Assembly (NCBI GenBank): GCA_037447655.1
Contig: JBBHKE010001258.1
Coordinates: 450,327-514,326 of the forward strand
Source: Zygnema cylindricum
Taxonomy: Eukaryota > Streptophyta > Zygnematophyceae > Zygnematales > Zygnemataceae
Direction: 5' to 3'
Length of the DNA stretch: 64,000 nucleotides
Part shown: piece by piece, positions 19,101 to 29,572 of the stretch
Numbering within the stretch: the stretch's first letter is position 1
How the letters are laid out: each line of letters starts with the position of its first letter
Notes under the pieces: model-generated
The model's database searches: none
What the model saw: only the letters and a program-made list of their open reading frames with translations
Told to the model about the DNA's origin: nothing
Program-made: the position numbers and the translations under genes

Positions 19101-19200
19101 AACGTTTTTGATTCACGGATGGGGCCAGATTTTTTACCTTTTTGGCTCCTTCTGACTCGTCTACCGCCACAAGAATCTTCCTTCCCTGTGTTGTCGCCAT
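16152..19200 (-). CDS. Universal stress protein (USP) family, five exons, 164 aa
   Basis: Exons 19138-19200, 18840-18918, 17995-18095, 16911-17029 and 16152-16284 join in frame with GT-AG introns, from ATG (MATTQGRKILVAVDESEGAKK) to TGA. Known USP A domains bind ATP. Seen here: strand 1 KILVAVDESEGAKKA, then VVHPGDTLVALHVE, the helix LLAELEAEAREKR, MVMKGDARTQILEASE, and the nucleotide-binding signature G-2X-G-9X-G-S split over the last two exons (VGSRGLGNMKR + MLLGSVS). Length suits a single-domain USP. The end is odd: after NHSSVPV the usual hydrophobic last strand is replaced by GNGRLVRSESEM and a Lys/Arg/Glu-rich tail. No transit peptide is evident, so it is probably cytosolic. Introns 2 and 3 contain TGACGTCA and CACGTG repeat arrays. 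The gene looks intact. Confidence 0.88.
16540..16660. repeat. GTACAGTA-rich simple repeat
   Basis: Many overlapping ACAGTAC/GTACAGT units lie in intron 4 of the USP gene. The same short word recurs at the edges of MITEs near 20.8 and 21.6-22.1 kb. Confidence 0.7.
17028..17580. repeat. G-box (CACGTG) minisatellite in USP intron 3
   Basis: About 18 diverged copies of a ~28-30 bp unit, consensus TTGCCACGTGGCACCTTCAG then ATGTYAGC. Exact CACGTG occurs at 17034, 17172, 17200, 17384, 17412, 17468, 17511 and 17567. The array runs up to, and supplies, the 3' splice site of exon 4 (CCACGTGGCAG before 17029). CACGTG is the known core bound by plant bZIP and bHLH factors. That the array binds such factors is inferred. 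Confidence 0.85.
18081..18560. repeat. TGACGTCA minisatellite in USP intron 2
   Basis: About 12 diverged copies of a ~40 bp unit centred on TGACGTCAGCA, often followed by TCCTG or TGC. Exact TGACGTCA occurs at 18082, 18231, 18345, 18428 and 18544; others are TGACATCA or TGATGTCA. The array covers the start of exon 3 and most of intron 2. TGACGTCA is the palindromic C-box/CRE core of bZIP factors. Regulatory activity is inferred. Confidence 0.8.
18600..18830. repeat. CT-rich low-complexity tract
   Basis: Runs of CCCTCCCT/TTCCCC lie on the plus strand within USP intron 2, just downstream (in the transcript) of exon 2. Long open frames on both strands here are by-products of composition. Confidence 0.75.
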
Positions 19201-20134
19201 GGATTTTCTAACTTTTTTATTTTTGCCGGGACAGGGAAAGAGGAAAGCCGGAAATTAGAAGGGGGAAAGTCCGAATTTTGAATGGAAATTCAACAAAGGG
19301 AGAGGGAAATATCCATTTTATTTTCCGTCTAACTTGGAAAATTATTGTCGGTGGAAAGAGGTAAGCTTTGCAAAGTCAGCTGCCACGTGCCGCTACTTTA
19401 CGTCGCATGGGAAAAGTTGCCCTCGTTTCCAGAGCTTTTTAGATCTTCCAAAACTTCTTTAAATTTGCTGACGTGTCCGGCAGATGTTGAAAGCTCAAAA
19501 TGTTCACCAATCCCATGACAGCCTGGGGACCGCTGCCACAAAAGTATCTACTCGGACGGTCAGATATTGCGCCATAGATTCTCGAGTCGATGCACTTTTT
19601 TTTCATGCAGTCAACAATGGTAAAGAGTCAAAGGTACGTACGTTGCTCTAAAATAAAGTACGTTAGCGTACGAAATCTAAAACACGAAGAGTACGTACTG
19701 CTGAGAAGTACGACCTCAGCAGTAAGAACTCCTGGTTCCTTTTTAGTTTTTACTGTTTTAGGATGCTCTTTAACCACAAACAAGGTAATGCTCTTTAACA
19801 ACGACAGGTGAGAAAAGGGCATACAATATAATGCGGTATTACTGGCAGAGTGACACCTAAAATCCTTTCACGATGCAAATATAATAGACGTTTGCTCCTT
19901 AATCTAATACAGCAAGCAGTTTTTTCTTGCATCTTATGTAGCTTTTGTCGTTTTCTTGGCATTTTGAGAGAATATCATGTTAAGCCATTAACAAACTTTA
20001 ATGATATTAAAAATTGTCTAATGGTTGTCACAGTTAGAGCTATAACAACATAGCCTTAAAGAGTGATATAATCTTTCCAAAATTTTGAATTGGAAAAAGG
20101 TACGAGAATGCGCTTCAAAATCTGAAAAAGATGA
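19201..20134. other. Upstream region of the USP gene, no gene seen
   Basis: AT-rich. Positions 19380-19395 hold one more CCACGTG close to the USP start. Positions 19630-19710 have repeated GTACGTA/GTACG words. No exon is supported on either strand. Confidence 0.5.
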
Positions 20135-20850
20135 CAGAGAGGATGAATAAGATGCAAGGAGGTTAATTGACTTGGCTGCACATTTGCTATAATTCCTATT
20201 AATGATAAAAATGTGCTAAACTTTGTTATCTGGACCAAACCTGGAGTCATATTAAGACATCAATCTGGCTCATTCTTAACCTCACATTCCTGCACTAGAG
20301 TAGAAGATTTTCTTTTTATTGCTTTTTCATTTTTTCCAAAACCAGCGATGGTTAAACCACCTGCGTACTAGCATAATTGAAATGTAGAATTGCTGACGAC
20401 CATTGAAAACAGGGAAAGAAAAAAAAGAAAACATGTGACAACTGATTCCCAAACACATTCACGGAGATATATTATTTTGTGATGCTGATCGGACAAAGTA
20501 CACCGCATATAACTGTTAGTGTTGATGTTTAATAACGATACAAAAGTATAAGTACGGTACAGTTAATACAATTTGACGAAAAAAAATGCATCAAGAGGCA
20601 AAAAAACTTAAACACGAATAGCGATAACTAGGTGTAGATTCAAGCGAACCAAAGACTTCACAGTAATATATCCAGCAGGTTCACAAAAAGACTATGCATA
20701 GTACAGTTTGTACAATTTTGCAGGACAGTATATCATGTAGCACCCTATGAGCATAGGCTGTACGCCTAGTACAGTACACTTGAGGTACCGTACAATGCTG
20801 AGTACAGTTCGTACATCTAACATACTTTGAACAAGTCCGTATAATACCGA
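20135..20850 (+). repeat. ~0.75 kb dispersed direct repeat, copy B
   Basis: Same family and orientation as 15119-15965 (see the shared landmarks there), with an internal indel near 20520-20640 where MITE-type ends (TACACCGCATAT and ACACGAATAGCGATA) occur. It ends against the MITE cluster at 20861. Confidence 0.75.
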
Positions 20851-20860
20851 ACAGTTAAGT

Positions 20861-21600
20861 ACACCGCCAATCGCTATTAGCGTGTAGGTTTCATTACACC
20901 GCCAATCGCTATTAGAGTATATAACGCCAATTCGGTGCCCTTTTTTCAAAAAAAAAAACCTGAAATACAATTAATAACGCTATTTAAGTACGTGGACCAT
21001 AATCTGCCACGTCTCAGGTACTAAATTAGAATCAATAACGCTAATTGTTTTTTGACGCTATTTAATCCTTGACTCTAATAGCGATTGGCGGTGTAGCGTA
21101 TACAAATAATTACCGTGGTGTACGCTATTTAAGAATTTGAAAATTTTGGAAAAAATCATACATTCTAATTGTTTGATTATGGTAATTTGGATCTTTGAAA
21201 AAACAAATGTCGGTCGCAAACATGCTTACACTAATATAAGTTTTCGTACAAAATCTGACAAATCGTACACAAATCGTACATTCACACGTCTAAACGCGGC
21301 TGTCGGACGAATATGTGCGAGCGGGATTTTTTACGACCTGGTTTTTTTCCTTTTTAGAACGCACATTCTCATGCGTCCGCGATTACTAAAACTAATTTAT
21401 TGTAATTTTTAACTTAAAAAGGTACATTTATGTACGGTCTGACACTGACCGTACACCACTCTATTTAAGAAACAACGTACTGAATATAACCCTAAATAGA
21501 ATAAAGAAAAAAATAGAATAAACTACGCTATTTGAGAATAAAACAAAAAAAAAGCGGGACGGGATTAGCGTACACAACGCTAATAGCGATTGGCGGTGTA
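20861..21600. mobile_element. ~740 bp MITE (outer element)
   Basis: The left end ACACCGCCAATCGCTATTAG + CGT (20861-20883) is matched exactly in inverse by ACG + CTAATAGCGATTGGCGGTGT near 21577-21599. A second smaller element with the same end is nested inside it. TA flanks both ends, which suggests a TA target. No transposase frame is present. Confidence 0.75.
20895..21095. mobile_element. 201 bp MITE nested in the outer element
   Basis: Perfect 24-bp terminal inverted repeats: TACACCGCCAATCGCTATTA then GAGT on the left, and the exact complement at 21072-21095. They differ from the outer pair only after TATTAG (AGT against CGT), so each left end pairs with its own right end. This supports a real nested insertion rather than a duplicated edge. 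Confidence 0.8.
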
Positions 21601-21609
21601 CTGTACTAT

Positions 21610-22132
21610 ACAGTACAGTACACCGCGCATCGTAATTAGAGTAATGAAAAAATTAGAGTATAAAAACTGAAAAAAACAATTAGAGTAATTTACGCTAATT
21701 TATGTGATAGAGCCTTTTCAACGATGAAGTTTACTCTAATTTATTTAAGTACTCTAATTTGGCACACTAATATCATCTACTGTAAATAGGGTATTCGTAC
21801 AGAATTTGGCAAAACGTACAGTTTATCGTCACTATGACGTTTGCACTACGCGGTTTGTTATAACGCAGATACATGATAACGGCCTGTATTTCATCATTAT
21901 TTGTACTTTTTTACTTAATAAAGTACAATTTTGCACGGTCTGACACCGTCCGTACTCCACACTATTTAAATCGAACCTATAATAGAATGAAAAACGCTAA
22001 TTAAACTTTACCTTAAATAGAATAATGAAAAAATTAGAATCATTTACTCTATTTCATGTGAAAGAGTCGAAATTTCGAGCGACCGAATTAGAGTAATTTA
22101 CTCTAATTACGATGCGCGGTGTACTGTACTGT
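21610..22132. mobile_element. 523 bp MITE with 35-bp perfect inverted ends
   Basis: 21610-21644 (ACAGTACAGTACACCGCGCA then TCGTAATTAGAGTAA) and 22098-22132 are exact inverse complements. Internal sequence has several TTAGAGTAA / TTACTCTAA words. It abuts the outer MITE and ends 149 bp before the ATG of the Dicer-like gene, so it forms much of that gene's upstream region. Confidence 0.82.
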
Positions 22133-22280
22133 ACTGTAGTATGTACTGTAGGACGTCCGGGCTGAAAAGTTTGAAACCTAAACAAAGTTTCGGCCATTTG
22201 AAATATAAGTGCTCCTGTAGTTTGGCAGATTGCATGGGCGAGTCAGCTTCTCGACCTTTCTTGCATCATCTGCAGTAGCC

Positions 22281-25200
22281 ATGGCCTCTCTTCCCAAAAA
22301 GTTAGGTGTCTCACAAAATACGTTCTACAAGAGACTCTGGCCAGTGGAGTTTACAGGCAGCAGGATTGCGGAATCAGGAACAGAAGAAGAGTCAAAAAGA
22401 GCCCCACAAGACGAACGTTTTTCTGCAGATTCGAAAATCGACGCCGTTAGTGTTAAACTCCATGCCTACGCCATTCGGTTTCAAGCCCTTGACTGCTCTT
22501 CAGATGCGTTGCAGGCTGACGCAGAAGATTTTGTCCTTCTGGTGGAGCAGTCTCTTGACAACGAAATCAGTTCTTGTCCAATAGACCTGTTTCTTCCTCA
22601 CAGCTGTAGAGTACGAGCTTGCATTCATCCTCTCACGCCTTTATTACTCAGTTTGATGCAACTCGAAAAAGCGAAAAAGTTTCATAACTCCATGCTCAGA
22701 GCCATTCACTCTTTCCGCGAAACTGAAACTGAACTCTCGACCAATGAACCTGCCTTGCAACTTGCACCTGAAGGTTTTTGCAACACGGGTTTAGAGAAAC
22801 CCGGAGTATGGTCCTCTCATAAAGCTTATCTTCTCCTCAGCAACAAAGAACTGAATAAGATTATTATTGCTGGGGAAGGGAAACCTTCCGTTTGCAATCA
22901 TGTCTTTGCACAAGGCGACGCTAAAAGAATTTTTCCTGAAGGTAATCAGGAGAGAGCGGGCTCCAACCCTTCAATATCCATTTTGAATGAGAGACCACCT
23001 GCCAGTCAATCATCGATACAGGAGTTAAAAGATACACATTTTACACTTGAATCTGATTCCACCTCAAAGGTGAAGACCGCTGACACAGACAACCAGCTCA
23101 TTTTAAACGGCGGAAAAATCCCTGTTTCGGAATTAATGGACACTTTTGTCACTGCTGTTCACAACCGAGTTACTTATGTGGTGCTGTCTGTGTCTCCGGA
23201 TTTGACAAGCGAAAGCCGCTTTCCTGTCTCAAAATATCACAGTTTTGCAGAGTATTTTAAAATAAAACACGGTTTGGAACTCAAGTTTGTTAAACAGCCC
23301 CTCCTTGTGTTGAGGCGTCCCATGCAGGTATGTAACGACCGATGGACATATTTTGACTTTTCTTTTTCTACATTTTATGGCATTGCGGTTCAGACATAAA
23401 CTTCACAATATGTATGAAACGGTGAATACGAGTCGAATGCGTTTTGTGTTTTCTATTTCTCCATTTTATGGCATTGTGGTTCAGACATAGCCTTCAGAGT
23501 GTGCACGAAACGTATGAAATTTGCCGTGCATAAGATGAATAAAAATATTACTCGTTCTCAAAGTACAGAATACATTTGCATGTAATATTTATAGTTTTTG
23601 AAGATGTATTTACGCAGGCTGCCAACTTTCTCCATCAAAAACCTGTAGAATCTGCTTCTGGGCGTAGCTTGTCGATAGCGTTGATGCCTCCTGAGCTCTG
23701 TATGCTTTGCAATAGTTTGGATGGGAGGACAATCAGAGGAGCTGTTCGCCTTCCTTCTATTATGCACCGGATACACTGCCTACTTCTGGCGTCGGAGCTG
23801 AGACAACGGTTTAGGATTTCTGGAGTTCCTCTGATGAGCGTTTTGGAGGTCAGTCTGTTGCCGTTGGTCCATGAATAACTCTTTTTTGACCGCAATGGTA
23901 GATGGTACTCTAAAACTCCTTGTTTTTTTGGGAACTCCTTGTTGCAGACATTGCACAATTTTGCAACTATTCTCACTCGTACAATGCACCACTGCGGAAA
24001 GGGTTATTGCTATTGTCATTTGTACATTCGCCATTAAATATTGAAGCGTTTCTTTTCCTCACGATGGTTTTGTCCGTGGTTTGAGTCAGTGCTGTTACTA
24101 TTATTAACAGTCTTACTAATATTGATGTTAAAGTGATGGAAAAAAGAATGGTATTGAAACGACACACCATTGCAAAATTGATACCAAAGGCTTTTCCTAG
24201 GAGAATACTTTTCCGCGGAGAATACTTTTCTGCGGAGAATACTTTTCCGCAGAGAATAGAGAATACTTTTCCGCGGAGAATAGTGAATACTTTTCCGCGG
24301 AGAATAGAGAATACTTTTCCTCGGAGAATACTTTTACTAGGAGAATACTTTTCCTCGGAGAATACTTTTACTAGGAGAATACTTTTCCTCGGAGAATACT
24401 TTTCCTCGGAGAATACTTTTCCTCGGAGAATACTTTTTCCTCGGAGAATACTTTTCCTAGGAGGATACTAGGACGTTTTTTTGTCTTATTCACCTGTGAT
24501 ATTTATGTTAAGATGTTAGATGTGACGATGTTAGATGTGAAGATGTTAAGATGGTGTTTTTTGCAGGCCCTAACTGCCAGTGGTTGCGTGGAGGGATATT
24601 CCTACGAGCGTTATGAATTTCTGGGCGATGCTTACTTAAGATATGCTGTGGCACTCTCCCTCTTTTTGACACATTTGGAGGCAGACGAGATAGTTCTTTC
24701 GAACCTGTTAATGGTTTGGTGCAATCTCCTTTCCATTTTTTGGCGAGAGTGAGGGAGAGGGAGGGAGGAGAGGGAGTGGGAGAGGTAGAGGGATAGGGAG
24801 AGGGAGTGCGGGAGGGAGGCAGGGGGAGAGGGAGAGGGAGTGAGGGAGGGAGGCAGGGGGGGAGGGGGAGAGAGGGGGAGGGGGGGGGAGAGGAGGAGAG
24901 AGGGAGAGGGAGATTGCAATGCATTGAAGTGTAAGCTCTATCTGTCAAATCCGCCCTTCAACAAACAACTCCAGACGAGGAGGTTCAGGTGGACATTGTG
25001 ATTATTACTTTCTTCTTGTCTTATGCCTCATTTCTACTACTCTTTTGTTCACGTGATTGGGGCACTAGAAAAATGTGAATTGTAACCTGTAGCACAGAGA
25101 CTATCTGGACTATTGTGAAATCTTGGAATGATATGTCTTATGCAAATCTCATCCGATTACAACTAATTGGGTTTCATTTACTCCTTAGCTATATGCAATT

Positions 25201-28200
25201 AGCAAGTTACAAAAACATCAGCAACACATTATTTCTTCGAATATTGGAGACAAAATTGGTGTAAACCAGTATCTAAAAACTCAGATGGTAGCACATTCTT
25301 TCACACGGCACTTTGCACTTTCTTACGTCACTTTCGGTTTTGTCTATTTATTTATTTTTATATACAGGAACAAGTCAACAATAAAATGCTTAAAAAATTG
25401 GCGGTTGAAGCTGGTATACCTCAATATATTGTTTCAGAGGCATTTGATGTCACCTCATGGGAAGCTCCAGGGGAACTGGTTAATCTCGAAAATCAAGTAC
25501 CTGAGTTTTCAACAGGTCATAATGAGTCTGAAAATGAAAAGAATGGAAGGTTACTGAGTCGATTTTTTGTTCAAAAACAACAGTCGATTTCGGTTAAGCA
25601 AATTGCAGATGTGGTAGAAGCAATCGTAGGGTTGTTCGTTTCAGGACGAGGTGGTGAAACTGAAACTCTTCAATTCTTGGCGTCTATTGGCATGAAAGTT
25701 GTGGAGCTCGCCCTCTCCCATTCTGTAAATATTTTTCAAAACTCAAATTTGGGTTGTACCATAGATAATGTATCTCAGAATGAGAGCATAGTTGTGGTAG
25801 AATGTGGTACAGAAGTAAAACACTTGGAGATAGGTGAAGGAGTTGGAGACCAGTCATTATTGGTAGCAAACCCTGAAACCAATGGGGGAAATTTCACCGA
25901 ACAACATTCAAACGTTTCCAGTCACTCAGCGGTTCCAGTTGTTAACAACTTCACATTTCCAGATCGACCACAAAAAATTGTGGATTTATCATCTCACCTC
26001 TTGAATCTCAGTGAACCAGAAAATCAGACCTTTATTCTTGGAGTGAGAGAAATTGAAAGTGTATTTGCTTACAAATTTAAAAGACCGTGGTTGTTGAAGG
26101 GAGCTCTAATGCATCCTTCCTGTAATTATTCCAACGGAAAGTTTTCCTTTGAGAGATTACAATTTCTTGGCGGTGCAGTTCTCGACTATTTGGTATCACA
26201 CCAGTTATTTTTTCTCAACCCCAATGTGGGTCCTGGTACTATAACCATTTTGAGGCAGGTAAATCTTATTTCTTTCAATCCTAGTTCGGGCTCCTTTTCT
26301 CAAATAAAAAAGTAGTGCTTGATCCTTTCTTGATAAATATAACTTTTGGCATTTGTAATCAACTTCGATATCTAATCAACTTATGGCTTTTATTTTTCTG
26401 CACCATTTGAGGTATTTCTATTTGTATACAATTCAACAATATTACGTGAATATCGAGGAACATCAAAGGCTTTTATAACTCAGCTATTTTTTTTTTTGTA
26501 AATGAATCTGCCATTATAGTTGGTAACTTGGGCATCTCTGCAAGATAATCCGTAATCTGTACTATTTCTATTTTAGCTGAAGGGTCACGCATGGAGGCTT
26601 ACAACCACTGGAACGGTTTGTGTCAATCCCTACAACATACTCTTAAAGAGTCTGTGAAATGTACAATTTCATTTGGAACTTGAATATTGTCGGTCTTTGG
26701 CTTGACGTTCAAAAGCTTCTGATCGTTATCTTTTGCAATTTAAACACCTTTGAACATTTTGTGTCTTTTTTCTTTGCTTCGGAAATTGTGTGTCTCTTCT
26801 ACCAACAAAACTCTTGTGGAGTTCTTTCACTTTTTCTCTATCTGGACAGGCTGCTGTCAACAACGAACAATGTGCCTGTATAATTGTCCGTCACAATTTA
26901 CAGAAATACCTCCGTGTTGGGAGCCCCTCATTGGAGAAACGAATCTCTGACTTTGCAATGGCTGTACAAGAGGAGGGTTTAAAAGCAAATGAGGCAAAAG
27001 ACGAGGGAGGTGATAACGGTCTTCCCAAACACACCTTTGGAACTGTGGCAACAAGTGCTCCAAAGGCTCTATCAGAAATGGCGGCTTCTCTCGCAGGAGC
27101 TATATTTCTTGACTGTGGACTTAATACACAGCGGTTATGGCAGGTGAAGTTTTTTTTTTAATTTCTTTAGAATCCTCTTTAAGTGTTTCGGATGTAACAA
27201 AGATACTTCGGCTCACTATTACATCCTTGTACCCTGTTTCTTTCACACTCCATCACATACGAATATCTTGTTTCTTTCTCAGCCCATCAATGCAAATATT
27301 ATGTTTCTCATCCCATCCTATCCTGTTTCTTTCTCATCCCGTCACATACAAATATCCTGTTTCTCATTCCTGTCAAGTATGGATATCGTTTCATCTCATC
27401 CCATCGCATTCAAATATCCTGTTTCTTACAGGTTTTTGAACCCCTACTTTCACCGTTGCCAGAACCTCAAAGTACAGTACAACACCCTATGCAGCGGCTC
27501 CACATAAACTGCCAAAAGGAGGCACGCAGCTTGGAGGTCGGTTTTCTCAATTATTGTTTGTTTCTCAATCATTGTTTCGCCTGTATGACTGAAGTTATGA
27601 TGTTAGCACATAACAAACGACTCTGTGAAGTTCTATTTTAAGTTGCTGCTTTTGGCTTATCCTAAGCAATAATCGTTTGATATACTTGGTTAGTCTTATT
27701 AGCGTATATTTTTCTTACCCTGATACCTGTGTTGTCGTTGCAAAGATAAGTTAAGGCTATGCAATTATCGTTAAATCCATAAAAGTTATGCTGATAGTGT
27801 CCACTAGTGTCACATGGTCCTTCATCTGATGGAATGACCAATTTTGTTGGGTAGGACCCATCTATCTTTTTTTCTCAAATTTGATTCCCCAGTTTTTTGC
27901 TTCTTTGTTGCCAATAGCTCATTGAAGTTCATTATTCAGTTCATCAGTAGGAAAAGACTTTTGATCTCCAGACGTCCCCTTCTTTCAGTTCAAGTGAATT
28001 TTGTTTTCCGGACTAAAGCATGTCTTCAGTTTTGACTCAATTTTATCCTCTCATGGTCGGAAAAGAATACGACAAAGTCCGTTTCAACTTCCCAACTAAG
28101 GTATTCGACCAGTACGCCGTTAATCGCCATTAGCGTTAATGACAGTAGTTTGAATCCGGTTTTTTTTGCCCTCCACAAAATAGGTCACTCAATTTTTTTT

Positions 28201-29572
28201 TGTCCTTAACGCTTTTCTATAAATTGTTCAAAATTAGCCCCACCCATCTTTTGGAAACGCATTAGACTCAATAACGGTAAATTACAAACCTCGCGCTAAT
28301 CTTTAACTAATGGCAATGGTGGTGGAATCTTGCTCCATAATAATACAGGTTCCAAACAGGAGATGTGTACATTGTCGGGAATATATCGTGGAAATCTGGA
28401 TTAACGGTCAACTGTTTTCTCGAGCCCAAAGCTTCAGTGTTCAAACCTCTCGTCGTTTAGCTGCGACTTTTGCTCTAGGAAACATGTCCGTGGAAGGCAA
28501 TAAAAAAAATGAAGTGCTCGATATTCATTGTGGACCTTCAGGTTGTCAAAAATTGGGGGTCGGTGAAAATATTAGTATTACCGAGAAGAAGAAGAGTGAC
28601 CAGGCAATTGAAAATGTCCGCCGGATTGATGTCTCTTTAACATCCGAAGGGAGGGAAAGTTCCTCAAAAGGAGTTAAGGCAGTGGCAGAAGAATGCTTGT
28701 TTGAGAAAAAGAGAGGGAAGGAAGAAGCTTACGGCGACGGACGTGAGGGAAAGAGGAAATGGTGGAGAGAGTGTGTTTTGGCAAAAGGGGGGACCGGAAT
28801 ATGGGAACCTAACACGAAGGGGGTTATTGAAAATCTCCTTAAGCTGCTTGCGGGAACCTCAGACGAACTACAGGTACCTACCTATTTTTCTTGCAAAGAA
28901 AATTTGTAGTAAACGATGCGAGTAATCTGGGTATAGAAGATTTTGTAAATAGTATGAAATAAATCTGAAGTCAATCAGGCGATTATCATCTAAAATTCCA
29001 ATTTATTTATACAGATTCTCAATTTTAAAACACTTGCTGTCTTGTCCTCAAAATTTGGATAATTTTCTTTCTGGACAGAAAGTCAGACTTTGTTTCAATA
29101 GACCACTAGCGTTTCTCATAGTCACGCCTATGAAAAGGAAGTTGTTTTTGATGTTTACACGCTCGAGGACTTTGTGTCTGATAGTTACACACACTTAGGG
29201 AGTTTTTTCTAATAATTATGCACTCAAGAAGTAACTATATAATTATACATTGCTAATTCATTTACCAGCTGGGAAACTTGTATACAGCGAAAAGGTATGG
29301 GGCGTAAGATCCTTAATGAAATTTGCTCCACAAATGGTTGGATACAACCGGTGTACGAACTCGTGAAGGGAGAGGGACCTTTACACTTGCAACAGTTCAG
29401 TTTTCTCGGTCGCATAACTTTTGAAGGTAAGGAGATTTGTGCAACGGGGGATTTTTGTTCAAGTCATGCACAAGCGAAGGATTCAGTGGCTCTCAAAATA
29501 GTGAAGCAACTGTTACTTGAACATAATATACTTAATGAAAGGCATCTCGGATATGATTATATTGTACGGTAG
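22281..29572 (+). CDS. Dicer-like protein, helicase-less, with degenerate RNase IIIb; eight exons, 1174 aa
   Basis: Exons 22281-23327, 23618-23848, 24567-24713, 25368-26258, 26850-27143, 27432-27536, 28349-28873 and 29288-29572 join in frame; all seven introns are phase 0 and GT-AG. The ATG has context GCCATGG. Residues ~1-130 match the region before PAZ (LHAYAIRFQAL, LLVEQSLDN, LEKAKKFHNSMLRA). PAZ ends at EYFKIKHGLELKFVKQPLL (~325-345). RNase IIIa: YERYEFLGD (E443, D447) and IADVVEAIVG (D556, E559), intact. RNase IIIb: FERLQFLGGAVLDYL has Q740 and G744 where E and D belong, and LSEMAASLAGAIF has E848 and A851 for D and E. A dsRNA-binding domain spans exons 6-7 with a ~130-residue insertion; a second ends the protein (KILNEICSTNGWIQPVYEL). 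Dicers cut dsRNA with the paired IIIa/IIIb centres; here one is predicted inactive. No helicase exon lies upstream, where only MITEs are found. Confidence 0.9.
24197..24470. repeat. 17-bp minisatellite (AGAATACTTTTCCTCGG)n
   Basis: About 14 tandem copies of AGAATACTTTTCCKCGG, with variants ACTAGG and CCGCGG and three units extended by AGAATAG. It lies in intron 2 of the Dicer-like gene, between exons 2 and 3. The open frame across it results from the 17-bp period and is not a protein. Confidence 0.9.
24745..24915. repeat. GA-rich low-complexity tract
   Basis: GAGAGGGAGGG runs lie in intron 3 of the Dicer-like gene, starting about 30 bases after the donor of exon 3. Confidence 0.8.
28110..28320. 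repeat. Possible decayed MITE in Dicer intron 6
   Basis: GTACGCCGTTAATCGCCATTAGCGTTAAT resembles the left end of the ATCGCTATTAG family, and GCGCTAATCTTTAACTAATGGC near 28295-28315 is a poor inverse. The ends are too diverged to be sure. Confidence 0.35.

Noticed and set aside
16911-19200. Universal stress gene as a truncated pseudogene
   Set aside because: A further exon at 16152-16284 completes the ATP-binding motif in phase, so the gene is whole.
22230-22280. Earlier start for the Dicer-like protein
   Set aside because: The upstream codons begin with TTG, not ATG; the first ATG in frame with good context is at 22281.
24133-24471. Open frame with FPRRILFRGEYF repeats
   Set aside because: It is a by-product of the 17-bp minisatellite cycling through frames in an intron.
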